64,000 nucleotides of DNA from Ascidia mentula (taxonomy: Eukaryota; Chordata; Ascidiacea; Phlebobranchia; Ascidiidae). This document shows, one piece after another, positions 48,490 to 58,724 of the stretch. Position 1 is the stretch's first letter. The number at the start of each line of letters is the position of its first letter. The notes under the pieces are model-generated. The model was not told the origin of the DNA. It did no database searches and saw only the letters and a program-made list of their open reading frames with translations. Where the stretch lies: the NCBI GenBank assembly GCA_947561715.1, contig OX387198.1, positions 16,120,001-16,184,000 of the forward strand, in the 5' to 3' direction. The translations under genes were made by a program, and so were the position numbers.

Positions 48490-49050
48490 TTGTCGCCTGC
48501 ATACGCTTGCTCTAATTTGGTTAAACGCAAAATGAAATATGTAGAAATAAATATACTCTTGCAAAGTATTTTGTTGTTCTCCTGTGTAAAAAGTTAGTTT
48601 CAAATTTACGAATTACCAAGAAGTTTTGCATGTATTAAATTGCATTCAGCTTATTTGCGACGTAGGTACGGCCATTTATCATGCAAAGGTGTAAGCACAA
48701 AACTTTTAAACTACTTTGCCCTTGTGATATTCTTGTTGTTTGCCTTTTTACTAGCTACATCACACGCAATTCGTGCTGGGCAAATACTTGTTGCAGAACG
48801 TATGTCGGGCAAAATGTTTTGTGATAACCAAAATAATAAAACGTGATTTCGCTCAAGTAAACTGTAAAACAACAAAGTAGGTACACGTAAACATTTTTAC
48901 CAGAGGTAAGTTCGTTAGTAGCTAAATGCACTTTCACATGAAACCCTGGATATATTAGTGCATGTCTTCAACAATTCATACAGAAGAAGAGGTCGCATAA
49001 AAACAGGGATTATTACTAAAATATTTGTGTAATGCCGTGCAATGTTTATG
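48490..49050. other. Between the P450 relic and the Polinton, nothing recognised
   Basis: No coding, RNA or repeat signal recognised. Ends at the Polinton target duplication TACCTG (49051-49056). Confidence 0.4.
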
Positions 49051-49084
49051 TACCTGAGTAGTAGAGTCCAGCCCGTGAACGCTA

Positions 49085-49350
49085 TCACTCTTCACTTATA
49101 AGGGATCGGGCACTCTTCACTTATGTGGGATCGGGCACTCTTCACTTATGTGGGATCGGGCACTCTTCACTTGGTCTGAGATCGGGCACTCTTCACTTGG
49201 TTTGAGATCGCGCACTGTTCTGTGGAATCGCGCACTGTTCTGTGGGATCGGGCACTGTTCTGTGGGATCGGGCACTCTTCACTTGGTTTGAGATCGGGCA
49301 CTGTTCTGTGGAATCGCGCACTGTTCTGTGGGATCGGGCACTGTTCACTT
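49085..49350. repeat. Minisatellite in the left TIR
   Basis: Degenerate units of about 20-25 bp made of GATCGGGCACTCTTCACTT or GATCGCGCACTGTTCTGTGG with variable tails (TATGTGG, GGTTTGA). About eleven units. The frames through it are repeat artefacts. Confidence 0.92.
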
Positions 49351-49475
49351 ATATGGAATTGGTCCCATATTGTAGGAAATATAACTTAGAGTGGTTCATT
49401 TGGTGAATGAGTTGGTCGAGTAAGGACGTAAACCCAAGTGAGAAGTTTTTTGAATGAGCATTACTCACTAGATGG

Positions 49476-49483
49476 TATAAAAG
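49476..49483 (+). promoter_or_regulatory. TATA box of the left BIR gene
   Basis: TATAAAAG, 53 bp before the ATG at 49536; the same box is mirrored at 62127-62134 in the right TIR. Confidence 0.6.
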
Positions 49484-49535
49484 AGTTGTGACTGTCAAGG
49501 CTTTCGGTTTGTTCACTTCTGAGTTGAATAGAAAT

Positions 49536-49904
49536 ATGTCATTTCTTACTGGTCGTTCTCTCTTTGGACGAAGAGATAGAAGTGATGCTCAATACTCTTT
49601 AACCTCGGTCATATGTGCCCCGGGTGGATTGGTCGAGGGAACGAGGAATTATCCTTGTTTGGACCCTACAAATGTTAATATGGCTGAAGAGAGAAAACGT
49701 ATAGATTCGTTCAAATATGGATTTTGGCCTTATCATACCCGATCAACACCGGCGGATTTAGCCGAAGCTGGATTTTACTTTATTGGTATTCACGATAAAG
49801 TGAAATGTTGGTATTGTGGATGTTGCCTCTTTAACTGGGAACTAAATGACGTTGCTTGGGAAGAACATGCCAAACATTCTCCTGGATGTGGTAGAATCCG
49901 TTAA
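49536..49904 (+). CDS. BIR-domain (IAP-like) protein, left TIR copy
   Basis: Starting at the ATG after the TATA box, this copy carries the whole BIR domain: RIDSFKYGFWP, LAEAGFYFIG and the zinc site CWYC ... EEHAKHSPGC. The TIR ends at that last Cys, so the tail differs from the right copy and is very short (GRIR). BIR domains bind caspases or IAP-binding-motif peptides. It differs from the right copy by one residue in the shared part (GIHDK against GNHDK). The short tail comes from the position of the repeat boundary. Confidence 0.88.
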   Translation: MSFLTGRSLFGRRDRSDAQYSLTSVICAPGGLVEGTRNYPCLDPTNVNMAEERKRIDSFKYGFWPYHTRSTPADLAEAGFYFIGIHDKVKCWYCGCCLFNWELNDVAWEEHAKHSPGCGRIR

Positions 49905-50510
49905 TATCCCTTAACTAAATAAATTATAATATTAGAATAAATGCTTGCAAAGTATAATTGTAATTCAGAGAAACTCCAGACGTGGACGGAGGCAATTATA
50001 AGAGCTTGTCCACGAGCCGAAAAACTGCAGAGGCGGTCTTTAAGTCGCCGGGTGCTTCGCGAGAGCAAATAAATCGAATTGCCCCGAGTGGAAATGGCGC
50101 AATGGCGCCCACCGGCGGTGACGAAAGTGTTAGTTGCGTTGAAAGGTTTGTAACGTTTTGTGTGTTTTAATTTTTTTTGATAACCATGACCTGATATGTT
50201 TGTTTACAGCGAAATTAGACCCGAGGCAGCGGTTGATTTGGACTCACTATTGACACAGTACACAGCTTCACAAGAGTTGGAAATAGAAGAAATTTGCAAT
50301 GATGCAGAAGCGAATTCTTCTAGACCTTCCTCTCTTATTCAAAGAGGTTGGTAAGTTCTCAGACGTGGTTGCCCTTGGACCCAGAATTATACTCACTTTT
50401 CTTGTAGGGGAAGCAGTGGTGAAGCCCAACAACGACCACAGGAAAATGAGCGAGATAGACTCATCGCTCGGAACATCAGAGCCATTCAAACACATCGAAG
50501 AATCGGTAAA

Positions 50511-53500
50511 GTGACAAGCGTCTTCAACTTCCGCGCACCAATTTCCTACGAAAACTTAAATAATATTGCCGATGAAGTTTTGCGCTTTGGAAATCGAGCC
50601 TTCAGGATCAATGCCAGTTTTGGCTTTTCTTTGGAAAATGTAGCCGGAGAACAACATTATTTCCACTCGAGTTGTAATAATTATCAAGTTTTTGACACAC
50701 CTTATGTTGTCCGCACACGCGACGACTTGATTGCTTTTCTTGAAAGCCTAGAAGACAAAGATGACTTAGAAAGTGTGCGACTTCTGCGACCTGATAGCTC
50801 CTGGAAACCTAACGAAATTTTAAATGTAACCTTTTATGTTTACCACATGCAAAGTCCATTAATTGGAAAGGGGGTCAATTTGCCTCTGTACGTTTCGCGA
50901 AATTCCGGTCTATTTGCTTTAAACAAAACACCAAGTGGACAAGTTTATTCCGACAACCTCTGCTTTTTTCGTTGCCTCGCAATACATTTGGATTCGAGTG
51001 GGAGAGACGGTATTTCATCGAGGGCTATTGAACTATGTAAACAGTTTTCTGTACACGCCGGTTTGGATCACATTAATTTTCCTGGTGTACAAATGGACGA
51101 CCTGCCTAATTTGGAAATTTATTTTAAGATCAACATAAATGTTTTCCAACTGGTTGCCGGGGAAGATGTCAAGTGTAAACTTGTTTGGCGTAGTGTTGCA
51201 CGCTTAAATGACAAACGGAATCGAGTACTCAACCTGAATTTGTTTGAGAAACATTTTAGCTACATCTTTGACATAAATAAATACTCATCGACCTTTTGTT
51301 GCCGGATTTGTTCAATTTCTTTCGACAGACTCGGAAAATGTGAAGAACATCAGAAATCATGTCAGGCTGTTACAAAGGAGGTCTTTAAGGCAGGTTTCTT
51401 CTCTGAAACAGCAAGTGTGATTGATCGATTAAGAGAGGTTGGCATTGACGTTGATCAATCAATGAATTACTTTCCTTTTCGTGCTTGCTTTGATTTTGAG
51501 AGCTATTTTTCGAGGGACAACTTGCCACCCCCAGCCGCTAAGACCACTTTGCTCTCAGAGCATATTGCCTTGAGTGTGTCAATTTGCTCAAATGTGCCTG
51601 GGTACACGTCACCAAGGTGTATTGTATCCACAGGGGACTGTGGGGATTTAATAAAAAGATTTGTTTCCTACCTTAAAGAAATACAAGAAGCTGCTGCGTC
51701 GTCTATGCTTCACCGATTTCAGGGCATCAGGAAACAGCTTGAAACAATGCTAGACCATTCTTGTAAGTTGGAGTCTTGTGATCCACGCAAGCACCCTCTT
51801 CAACGATTATCATCCGACTTACATCTATACTTAACTAATCTAACCTGCTTATCTTTCAATGGAGGTAAATATGACATCAACTTGGCAAAGAGACATTTGA
51901 TTCCAACTCTATTGGCCGATGACAAAATATTAAATGTAATCAAAAGAAACAATGATTTCATGTCTATTAAAACTACGTCCTTTAACTTTCTTGATTTACG
52001 CAATTATGTTGCGGCAAATTATTCTTATGATTCCCTGTTGCAAGCCTTTAACTGCAAAACACGCAAAGGTTTTTTTCCTTATGAATACATGACTTCAGTT
52101 GAAAAGTTACAAGAAACTTCATTGCCTCCAATCACAGCTTTCTACAGCTCACTGAAAGGTTCAACTATAACCGAAGATGAGTACCAGTTTTGTTTAGACA
52201 CATGGCGTGACGAAAAAATGCACACCCTGAAAGATTTTCTTGTGTGGTACAATAACCGTGATGTAGTTCCTTTTCTCGATGTTGTTTCTAAGCTTTGCAA
52301 CTTTTACGAGGAACGTGGTGTTGACGCGTTTAAAGAGGTAATAAGCGTACCTGGTTTAACTCTACAATATTTAATGAGGTCTCTTGATCGAAACACGCCT
52401 CTTGCACTGTTTGGAGAAAGATTTAAGGACATTCACAATCTCATTCGGGCCAATATAGTTGGAGGTCCAGCAACAATTTTTCACCGCTACCACGAACAAA
52501 ATGAAACCAAAATCCGCACCGTCGACTACGGTACTAAAGCCCGTGTATGTCAAGCAGTCATCGGCTTTGACTGCAATGCTCTATACCTCTGGGGGATTAT
52601 GCAACAGATGCCAACCTCTTTTTTCACTGTTTTGAAATACGAAAATGAAACCCAAGGATTCAGTTTGATGCAATCTTCACGTCACGGTCACATGGCTCGG
52701 GTGTGGCTTGATTGGTGCGCACAAGAATGTGGTCTATTTATTCGTCATCAGTTCAACAAGGGGGGAGAAGCTCGTCTCGGTCAACGAAATTTACCCGTGG
52801 ATGGGTACTGCGCAGAAGTCAAAAAAGTTTTTCAATTTCACGGCTGCTTTTTTCATGGCTGTGATCGCTGTGGTGTCCATTTCGATGACCTCGAAAAAGC
52901 TACAAAAGCCCGTGAAAAGACAGCTGAACATACAGCATACCTCGGTAGTCTTGGATACGAGGTTGTTGAAATGTGGGAATGTGATTGGTATGCTTTGCAA
53001 AAGAACAATCAGCGAGTGCGTGATTTTGTTAGATCTCACCCAGTTCCCAGGTTCCACATCCCAAAAAATAGAAACTTTTTCACCATGCGAGAAGCATTGC
53101 GGAAAGGTGACTTGTTCGGGCTAGTGGAGTGTGACATCATTGTTCCACCTGAAAAAAGAGAATATTTCAAGGAATTAAGCCCTGTGTTTAAAAATACAGA
53201 TGTATCCAGAGCTGATATTGGACAGTATATGCGTGGACATGCAGAGAAGTACGGTGTTTTGAAAACTAAACGAAGGTGCTTAATAGGGAGCATGATGGGG
53301 AAAAAAATCTTGCTTGCCACCCCTCTTCTAAGATGGTACTTGGAACATGGACTTGTTTTGGAACACATATCAAGTGATTTGCTTTGATCCTAAGCCCTGC
53401 TTCAAAACCTTTGGTGATGAAGTTACTGCAGCACGACGTTTGGGTGATGTCAACCCTGACAAAAAAATCATTGGAGACACGTTTAAACTTTTAGGTAATT

Positions 53501-54379
53501 TTTTTAAATTTTTTTTTTTTTTTTTTTTGAAATTTATTGATTGTTAATTGTGCTTTATTTCCAGGTAATAGCTCCTACGGCAAGATGCTAACGAACAAAA
53601 AGCTTCAACGTGATATCTTCTACCAGGAAGCTAAAGATGCTCGGGTGTCAGTTAATAACCCGAGGTTCCAGCACTTGGAGGAAATCAATGATGACCTGTA
53701 TGAAGTCAAGATGAAAAAGCGTCGGATCAACCAAAATTTACCAGTGCACATTGGATTTTTCGTTTACCAATACGCCAAGCTGAGGATGCTACAGTTTCAT
53801 TACGACTTTTTCGATCGATTTGTCGACAGGGAAATGTATCAGCTGTGTCTCATGGACACAGATAGTTACTACGTGGCGATGGCTGGTAAACGTTTGGATG
53901 ATGTGGTTCGTCCCCAACTGTTGAAGGAGTTTTATGAAACTTATCACATGTGGTTTCCATCTCCAGCATGCGACCTGCATCGCTCAGAATTTGTCAAGAG
54001 GCGTGTTTCGGGAAAAGAGTTTACCCAATTGGAATGCTGTCAGAGGCGAGAGCGAGATGACCTACGCACCCCTGGGCTTTTTAAAGTTGAATGGAGTGGC
54101 ACAGGTGTAGTGGCTCTTACGGCCAAGACCTATTATTGCAAAGGAAGCACCAACAAACAAACTTGCAAGGGGATCAACAAGAAGCAAAATCCACTGACGT
54201 TTCAAGCTTATCTCGAAGTGTTGAAAACGGGGGAAAGCGTGTCGGGTACAAACACTGGCTTTCGCACTTTGAATCAAAGAGTTTACACGTATAAACAGAC
54301 AAGAAGTGGGATCACTAATTTCTACGGCAAACGTAAAGTTCTTGCCGACGGGGTTTCAACCGTCCCCCTCGACTTATAA
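50511..54379 (+). CDS. Protein-primed DNA polymerase B (pPolB) region of the Polinton
   Basis: Replicates the element by protein priming. Visible parts: exonuclease motifs FDFES, FNGGKYDINL and YNNRDVV; polymerase motif A, GFDCNALYLW; motif B with GNSSYGK; motif C, MDTDSYYVAM. The N-terminal region includes a CxxC...H..SC zinc-like cluster (CCRICSI to EEHQKSC). The coding region is not one uninterrupted frame; short open stretches upstream from about 49982 have splice-site-like edges and may be a spliced leader. As a fossil it has about one or two interruptions. It heads the rightward gene block. Confidence 0.93.
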
Positions 54380-54911
54380 GTGTTTCATTGTTTTCGTGCT
54401 TGTGTTGTACGTGCACTGCTTAATAATAATAAAGTGATCTGTTCGAAACCTAAGCTAATAAAGTAAGAAGAGAAGTGAGGCAGCCCAATCAGCATAATGT
54501 TAAAAAAAAACTGTTCTTAAACCTTCACTGTTCAGGTAGTGATTCATCTTAAAAGGGTTGCGCCATCGCTGGTAAACCATTCATTGGGAGTGAGGCACAA
54601 TGTGAGAGGTGAAGCAATCCCGAACAAGATGAGCGCTCATGTATTGCACAATTTGTTGGAATATTTTATGGCAGGTTTTGAACGGGATCACGTCATTTTG
54701 ATTGTATATAAGACGGTATAGATACTTTATTCCTCATCAACGAACAGAAGCAACCAACGGAGAAGATGTCACTCAACAGACGTATTGTTCCCGACACCGT
54801 CGATTCAACCAGACAGCAAAGCGCTACACAGCTGCTGACAGAGATATGCAGAAGTCGCCGACCTGCAGGTATGTCTTGACGAGGTTTTGCTTTTCTTCCG
54901 TTTCCTAACTT

Positions 54912-55394
54912 TTGGTTGCTGCAGGTACCAGACTTTGCTGTGCAACGTTGTATGTGAAGTTTAGAGGAGAATGTTTTGACCACGACGAACTCCGGAAACT
55001 GGCTCCTTCCCTGTTTCCAGAAACACCCTACGTGTTGCTATTCCCCAAACCGTTTGCCGACGCCTTCAGTCGCGTGCAGGTGGTGTACTGGTCCACAGCA
55101 GACGCGGTGGAAGATTGTATCATCGCCGACCGAGTGAAGAATATGGCAATCGACGTGGCTGTCGATGGGATTGCATTAAGTTTTAAATCTAAATCTGTGT
55201 TTTCACCCGCCGCGTATTTGAGACCAATAATAGAAAATGCCGATTCTTTTGAATTTTACCAAAGTCGCTCGCAGTTGATTGATTCGGTTGTTCGCGAACA
55301 AGTGCTTCAAGTGCAAGAAATTTTTATTTCTACCGCTCAAGACAAACATTCCGATGTTGGTGCTGCTTTTCTGTGTTTTCCACTTTCACAATAA
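54912..55394 (+). CDS. Unknown Polinton protein, about 160 residues
   Basis: Not recognised. Soluble-looking, with mixed alpha/beta composition, aromatic-rich start (TLYVKFRGECFDHDEL) and PYVLLFPKPFADAF. A short ATG-bearing stretch at about 54765-54870 with a donor-like end suggests a 5' exon. Last gene of the rightward block, just before twin hairpins. A role in replication or packaging is only a guess from position. Confidence 0.6.
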   Translation: MVAAGTRLCCATLYVKFRGECFDHDELRKLAPSLFPETPYVLLFPKPFADAFSRVQVVYWSTADAVEDCIIADRVKNMAIDVAVDGIALSFKSKSVFSPAAYLRPIIENADSFEFYQSRSQLIDSVVREQVLQVQEIFISTAQDKHSDVGAAFLCFPLSQ

Positions 55395-55405
55395 ACCTTC
55401 CCTCT

Positions 55406-55446
55406 CTCTCCTCCTTCGGAGGAGAGCACTCACCTTCGGTGAGTGC
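55406..55446. terminator. Twin perfect hairpins between convergent Polinton gene blocks
   Basis: CTCTCCTCC-TTC-GGAGGAGAG is followed at once by GCACTCACC-TTC-GGTGAGTGC; they share one G, both have 9-bp stems and triloops, and an A7 then G7 run follows. They lie only 12 bp after the stop of the rightward block and 70 bp before the stop of the leftward protease gene. A bidirectional 3'-end or insulator role is inferred. Confidence 0.55.
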
Positions 55447-55516
55447 AAAAAAAGGGGGGGAAACTCGACTTGTACATACCACTATCGTTGTTGTTGCAAA
55501 TTATTGTATTAAACGA

Positions 55517-55963
55517 TTACATGTTTGAAACGAACGCACAGACAGTTTGATCATTCTCACGCAAGTCAGAAGAAAATGTATCGACTATACGAGACATAGA
55601 AAATCCACGTGCACGAAACAGTAAATAATACATACAATGAGGGCCGCAGGCAGATGAGAGGGGGTGCTGTACAATGCGACGGTTCCATTTCCATTGAGTG
55701 GCATTTCGGTTTAGAAAATTTACAAGCTCCTCGTGGATCGGGGCACGCCCGAACGTGTCATAAAACTCGCCCCGTCCTTCCCCATCAAAAAACATCGCAA
55801 GCCAATGCATTCCGGGTCTATTACTGGGATCAGTATTCACAATATATGCTTTGGGATAGGGGTGGTTCAACGTAGTGAGTTCATCCCGCGCATAGACACC
55901 ATAAAACACGGATCCAATGGCTTGGTCACGAGATAAAATAGATGCGATCTGAAGTTCGTCCAT
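55517..55963 (-). CDS. Adenovirus-type maturation cysteine protease (Polinton PRO)
   Basis: 148 residues, matching the compact Polinton protease. Catalytic set visible: His53 in MHWLAMF, Asp69 in FYDTFGR, Gln99 in IVQHPL, Cys106 in SACGPHCMYYL. Cleaves capsid precursors in related viruses. It directly abuts the capsid gene (stop and start one base apart), so the two are likely co-transcribed. Confidence 0.93.
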   Translation of the reverse strand: MDELQIASILSRDQAIGSVFYGVYARDELTTLNHPYPKAYIVNTDPSNRPGMHWLAMFFDGEGRGEFYDTFGRAPIHEELVNFLNRNATQWKWNRRIVQHPLSSACGPHCMYYLLFRARGFSMSRIVDTFSSDLRENDQTVCAFVSNM

Positions 55964-57271
55964 TTAAGCCGAGTAATCGAAAATTACGTTTTTGAATTTG
56001 TCAATCTCCAATACATTGTCATATTCCGCGTACACCAAGATATTTATAGTGTTCGCGAGAGCCGTGCCAAAGTGAACCTCCAAACGAATGTTACCGTGCT
56101 TAACCAAATCAAAGGTAGCCAGATCTGCCATATCAGGACTGAGGTCAAAGCAATAGAGTGTGAATCCCTGCCCATATTCGGAGAGTGATATTCCACTACC
56201 GGCGTTTTCAAAAAATGTTCCCATCCCAGTAAAAAGGCTAATGAAGCTCCTCGCATAATTTTTTGATGTGAAATTTGGTTGAAGCGCCTTTCCCGGCACG
56301 ATTTTCCCGTCATGGTACAGAGCCAGGTAATTCACATCAAAGTGTTTAAAATTAAACGGATTTTTTGCATAAGCCCCATTAAATGCGTCGTTGTCAACAA
56401 ACCCCACCACTACTCGCTTTGGGATCTGGCCACGTATAAATGTGTCATGTGTCGTGGAAAGGTTTCCACGTGGGACCGAGTACACTTGCACAGATGTCCT
56501 CGTGATTGGATATTTGGCAGTAGCCTTCTCCAATGCTTTTATATGTCCCATCAAAACAGGGGCACTCGGACGTACTTTACGAACATACAACCGAACGTCT
56601 TTAAGGTTGACCTTGTAACCGGTATTCGCCTCGGCCATAATCGAAAACGGATCTTTGCTCCTGATCAAGCGGATCTTCACGTCAACGCCATTTAATACAT
56701 AACGAAACTGATTCATCATGTCGATATGGAGCTTGCCTAACATTTCAATGTCACGACTACCACTTGCACAGTCGCGTCTGGTGATATATCCAGCATTTCC
56801 AGCATCCAAAGTCTCAAACTTTCCTGCCGTATCTTTATGCCACATCGCCGCAGTTAATTGGGATTCTTTTGCATCATTCCCGAAGCTTAAAAGGCTCTCG
56901 AGGTAAGCACGGTAGGGATACGTGTTACTAGCAGGTGTGACAACTTTGTTGTTTAAAGACAAGTCAACTTGATCCCATAGAGCATGTAGCCAATAATTAC
57001 AAGGACCAACGGCTGCGTCTGCGTCAATATTTGTCCCATCTGCCTTGGTTATGCGCGCTGTGCACAGAAGCATAGTATTTGCTAGATCTATGTAATCTTC
57101 CCCTGTCCCAGAAACGGTAAATTCTATAGGGCCGGCATCACTCAATGTCGAAAGGGGCATAAATTCCACCCACTGGGAATGTTCGATGCTGACTTGTGTG
57201 GGTTTTAGCGCAAATAAATCAAGTTCACTTTTCAAGCATTTTCCAGACTGTTGGTTAATGAGGCTGCCCAT
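55964..57271 (-). CDS. Major capsid protein, double jelly-roll (Polinton MCP)
   Basis: 435 residues, the usual Polinton MCP size. The N-terminal region has the family pattern QVSIEHSQWVEFMPLSTL, then IEFTVSGTGEDYIDLANTML and NYWLHALWDQVDLSLNN. Forms the hexameric capsomers of an icosahedral shell in the family. The frame looks whole. Confidence 0.92.
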   Translation of the reverse strand: MGSLINQQSGKCLKSELDLFALKPTQVSIEHSQWVEFMPLSTLSDAGPIEFTVSGTGEDYIDLANTMLLCTARITKADGTNIDADAAVGPCNYWLHALWDQVDLSLNNKVVTPASNTYPYRAYLESLLSFGNDAKESQLTAAMWHKDTAGKFETLDAGNAGYITRRDCASGSRDIEMLGKLHIDMMNQFRYVLNGVDVKIRLIRSKDPFSIMAEANTGYKVNLKDVRLYVRKVRPSAPVLMGHIKALEKATAKYPITRTSVQVYSVPRGNLSTTHDTFIRGQIPKRVVVGFVDNDAFNGAYAKNPFNFKHFDVNYLALYHDGKIVPGKALQPNFTSKNYARSFISLFTGMGTFFENAGSGISLSEYGQGFTLYCFDLSPDMADLATFDLVKHGNIRLEVHFGTALANTINILVYAEYDNVLEIDKFKNVIFDYSA

Positions 57272-57272
57272 G

Positions 57273-57695
57273 TTATGAAAATATATCCGCTTTCTTTCGT
57301 CTTGGGGAACGTTTTTTCTTCGTCTTTTTTCTGCGTTTAGTTGCAGGTTCTCCGGGTGGGTGTGTAAAGGACCGCTGCGCAGAACGTAATAATGATTTTC
57401 CCGCCTCTCGTGAACGTTTTATAGCTGCTGCCCGTGGTGATTGCCCAGCCAACATGTCACCGGCGAATTGGGCACCTGATTTAATCACTTCTTTTCCGAT
57501 ACGGCTTGCGCCCGATTTAAGTAGCGGTAGTACAGCCCTACCAAGACTCGCAAACACACTACCCAATCCGTGGCCACGTTGTGAAACTGCTCCACTGAAA
57601 AAAGGCATTCCATGACCAGCATGGGCCACATAGTAATTCTCATAGTCTTTAATATCGTTTTGCACACAATATGGAGTGCCGCATTGACGCTGCAT
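57273..57695 (-). CDS. Small basic core-like / minor capsid protein of the Polinton
   Basis: 140 residues with Gly-rich segments (HAGHGMPFF, QRGHGLGSVF) resembling adenovirus-type protease sites, an amphipathic middle (LGRAVLPLLKSG) and a very basic tail (KRRKKTKKKRSPRRKK) suited to DNA binding. Similar small proteins accompany Polinton capsid genes; naming by position and composition only. Confidence 0.7.
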   Translation of the reverse strand: MQRQCGTPYCVQNDIKDYENYYVAHAGHGMPFFSGAVSQRGHGLGSVFASLGRAVLPLLKSGASRIGKEVIKSGAQFAGDMLAGQSPRAAAIKRSREAGKSLLRSAQRSFTHPPGEPATKRRKKTKKKRSPRRKKADIFS

Positions 57696-57702
57696 TTTCC
57701 GT

Positions 57703-58509
57703 CTAAATGTATAAGGGTGTTTTTCGAAAGTGAAGTGTAGCGATCACCCGACCGCTTTCAAAAGGAATCAAACCCCCGAATTCGTTTCTTAAACTTAGTT
57801 CTACACTCGTGATGGTACTTCCACGTAATGGTTGATACGATAGACGTGAGAACCTTTTAAACACTGTCTCTCCAGGCTCTCCTTGAGCTGAGATCGTATC
57901 GAGAAGGGGAACAAGTGAATCGCCCACTATACGCGGTTCAACGAGATCACAATAGACGAAAATGGTCGAAAATTCATTCTCGAGAGTGCACCTTCCTTCG
58001 GTTGTGTGGCTTCCTTCGTAAAGGTGTGGAAGTGGAGTTGTTTGAAAGCCCAAAAGTTGCCCAAGGTCATCAGAGAGCGCCATTTGACTTTCCCTAGGGA
58101 GGTTTATAGTGGTCAAACGCGTCACCGGATCAAATACAAATAAATTATTAATCACACCCCCATCGGGGTTAAAATCATCGGTTTCTGATTCCTGAAGAAG
58201 TCGTTTAAATTCCTTGGTGCCTTCTGTTTTAACTAATTTTGTCATTGTACTTGCAAGTTCCTTTCCCGATTTATAAAGCCCGCTTGGAAGCGTCAACTTT
58301 TTAGTAGCTTCGGCCCCCACTCTCATTCCGAACCACACTTCTGACCCAATATTTTTCCATGAGTAGGGATATTGAATGTCACTTAACGCCACTTCCCATT
58401 TTCCCTGATCCAAGTGAATGCTTTTGGGAAGTTTAGTTTTGAATTGGGTCGTTGTATTTTCGGGGTAAAACTCTAAACTACTATTGCTCGGAAGAGTCAC
58501 GTAAAACAT
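57703..58509 (-). CDS. Penton (minor capsid, single jelly-roll) protein of the Polinton
   Basis: 268 residues starting MFYVTLPSNSSLEFYPENT, then FKTKLPKSIHL and GKWEVALSDIQYPYSW, the family's typical N-terminal pattern. Forms capsid vertices in related elements. Its 5' end overlaps the small membrane-protein gene by 29 bp. Confidence 0.85.
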   Translation of the reverse strand: MFYVTLPSNSSLEFYPENTTTQFKTKLPKSIHLDQGKWEVALSDIQYPYSWKNIGSEVWFGMRVGAEATKKLTLPSGLYKSGKELASTMTKLVKTEGTKEFKRLLQESETDDFNPDGGVINNLFVFDPVTRLTTINLPRESQMALSDDLGQLLGFQTTPLPHLYEGSHTTEGRCTLENEFSTIFVYCDLVEPRIVGDSLVPLLDTISAQGEPGETVFKRFSRLSYQPLRGSTITSVELSLRNEFGGLIPFESGRVIATLHFRKTPLYI

Positions 58510-58723
58510 TCTTGTTTTTCAAACTCGGTGCTGGCAACAGATACCCAACCCCACTTGCCAGTAACGCTGTCCAAAGATTCGGGTTTGGGTGTCCCAACGT
58601 CAAATTCACAAGACTGGTGATGACTACAACAAAAATGAGAAACACTTGACAAAAAAACACAACTTCTTCACGAGGCAAACTTCGCCCACACCACACCCAA
58701 TCTCCTCCTGAAGTCATTGACAC
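58481..58723 (-). CDS. Small membrane protein of the Polinton
   Basis: 80 residues with one strong hydrophobic helix (VVFFCQVFLIFVVVITSLV) and a weaker second (LWTALLASGVGYLL). Small two-helix proteins at this place are common in Polintons; function unknown. Overlaps the penton start and abuts the integrase stop. Confidence 0.65.
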   Translation of the reverse strand: MSMTSGGDWVWCGRSLPREEVVFFCQVFLIFVVVITSLVNLTLGHPNPNLWTALLASGVGYLLPAPSLKNKNVLRDSSEQ

Positions 58724-58724
58724 G

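Larger units (their letters stand above)
49057..49891 (+). repeat. Left terminal inverted repeat of the Polinton
   Basis: Matches the inverse of 61720-62594 nearly perfectly apart from the number of minisatellite units, which makes the right arm about 40 bp longer. It includes a minisatellite, a TATA box and the BIR reading frame up to the last zinc-binding Cys. Confidence 0.95.

Noticed and set aside
49085-49350. Regular GATCGGGCAC repeats resembling a CRISPR-like array
   Set aside because: Units are contiguous with no unique spacers, mirrored in the other TIR, and in an animal genome; this is a minisatellite.
53504-53530. Long T run in the polymerase region
   Set aside because: A homopolymer with no regulatory meaning that can be supported; sequencing-length error is likely there.
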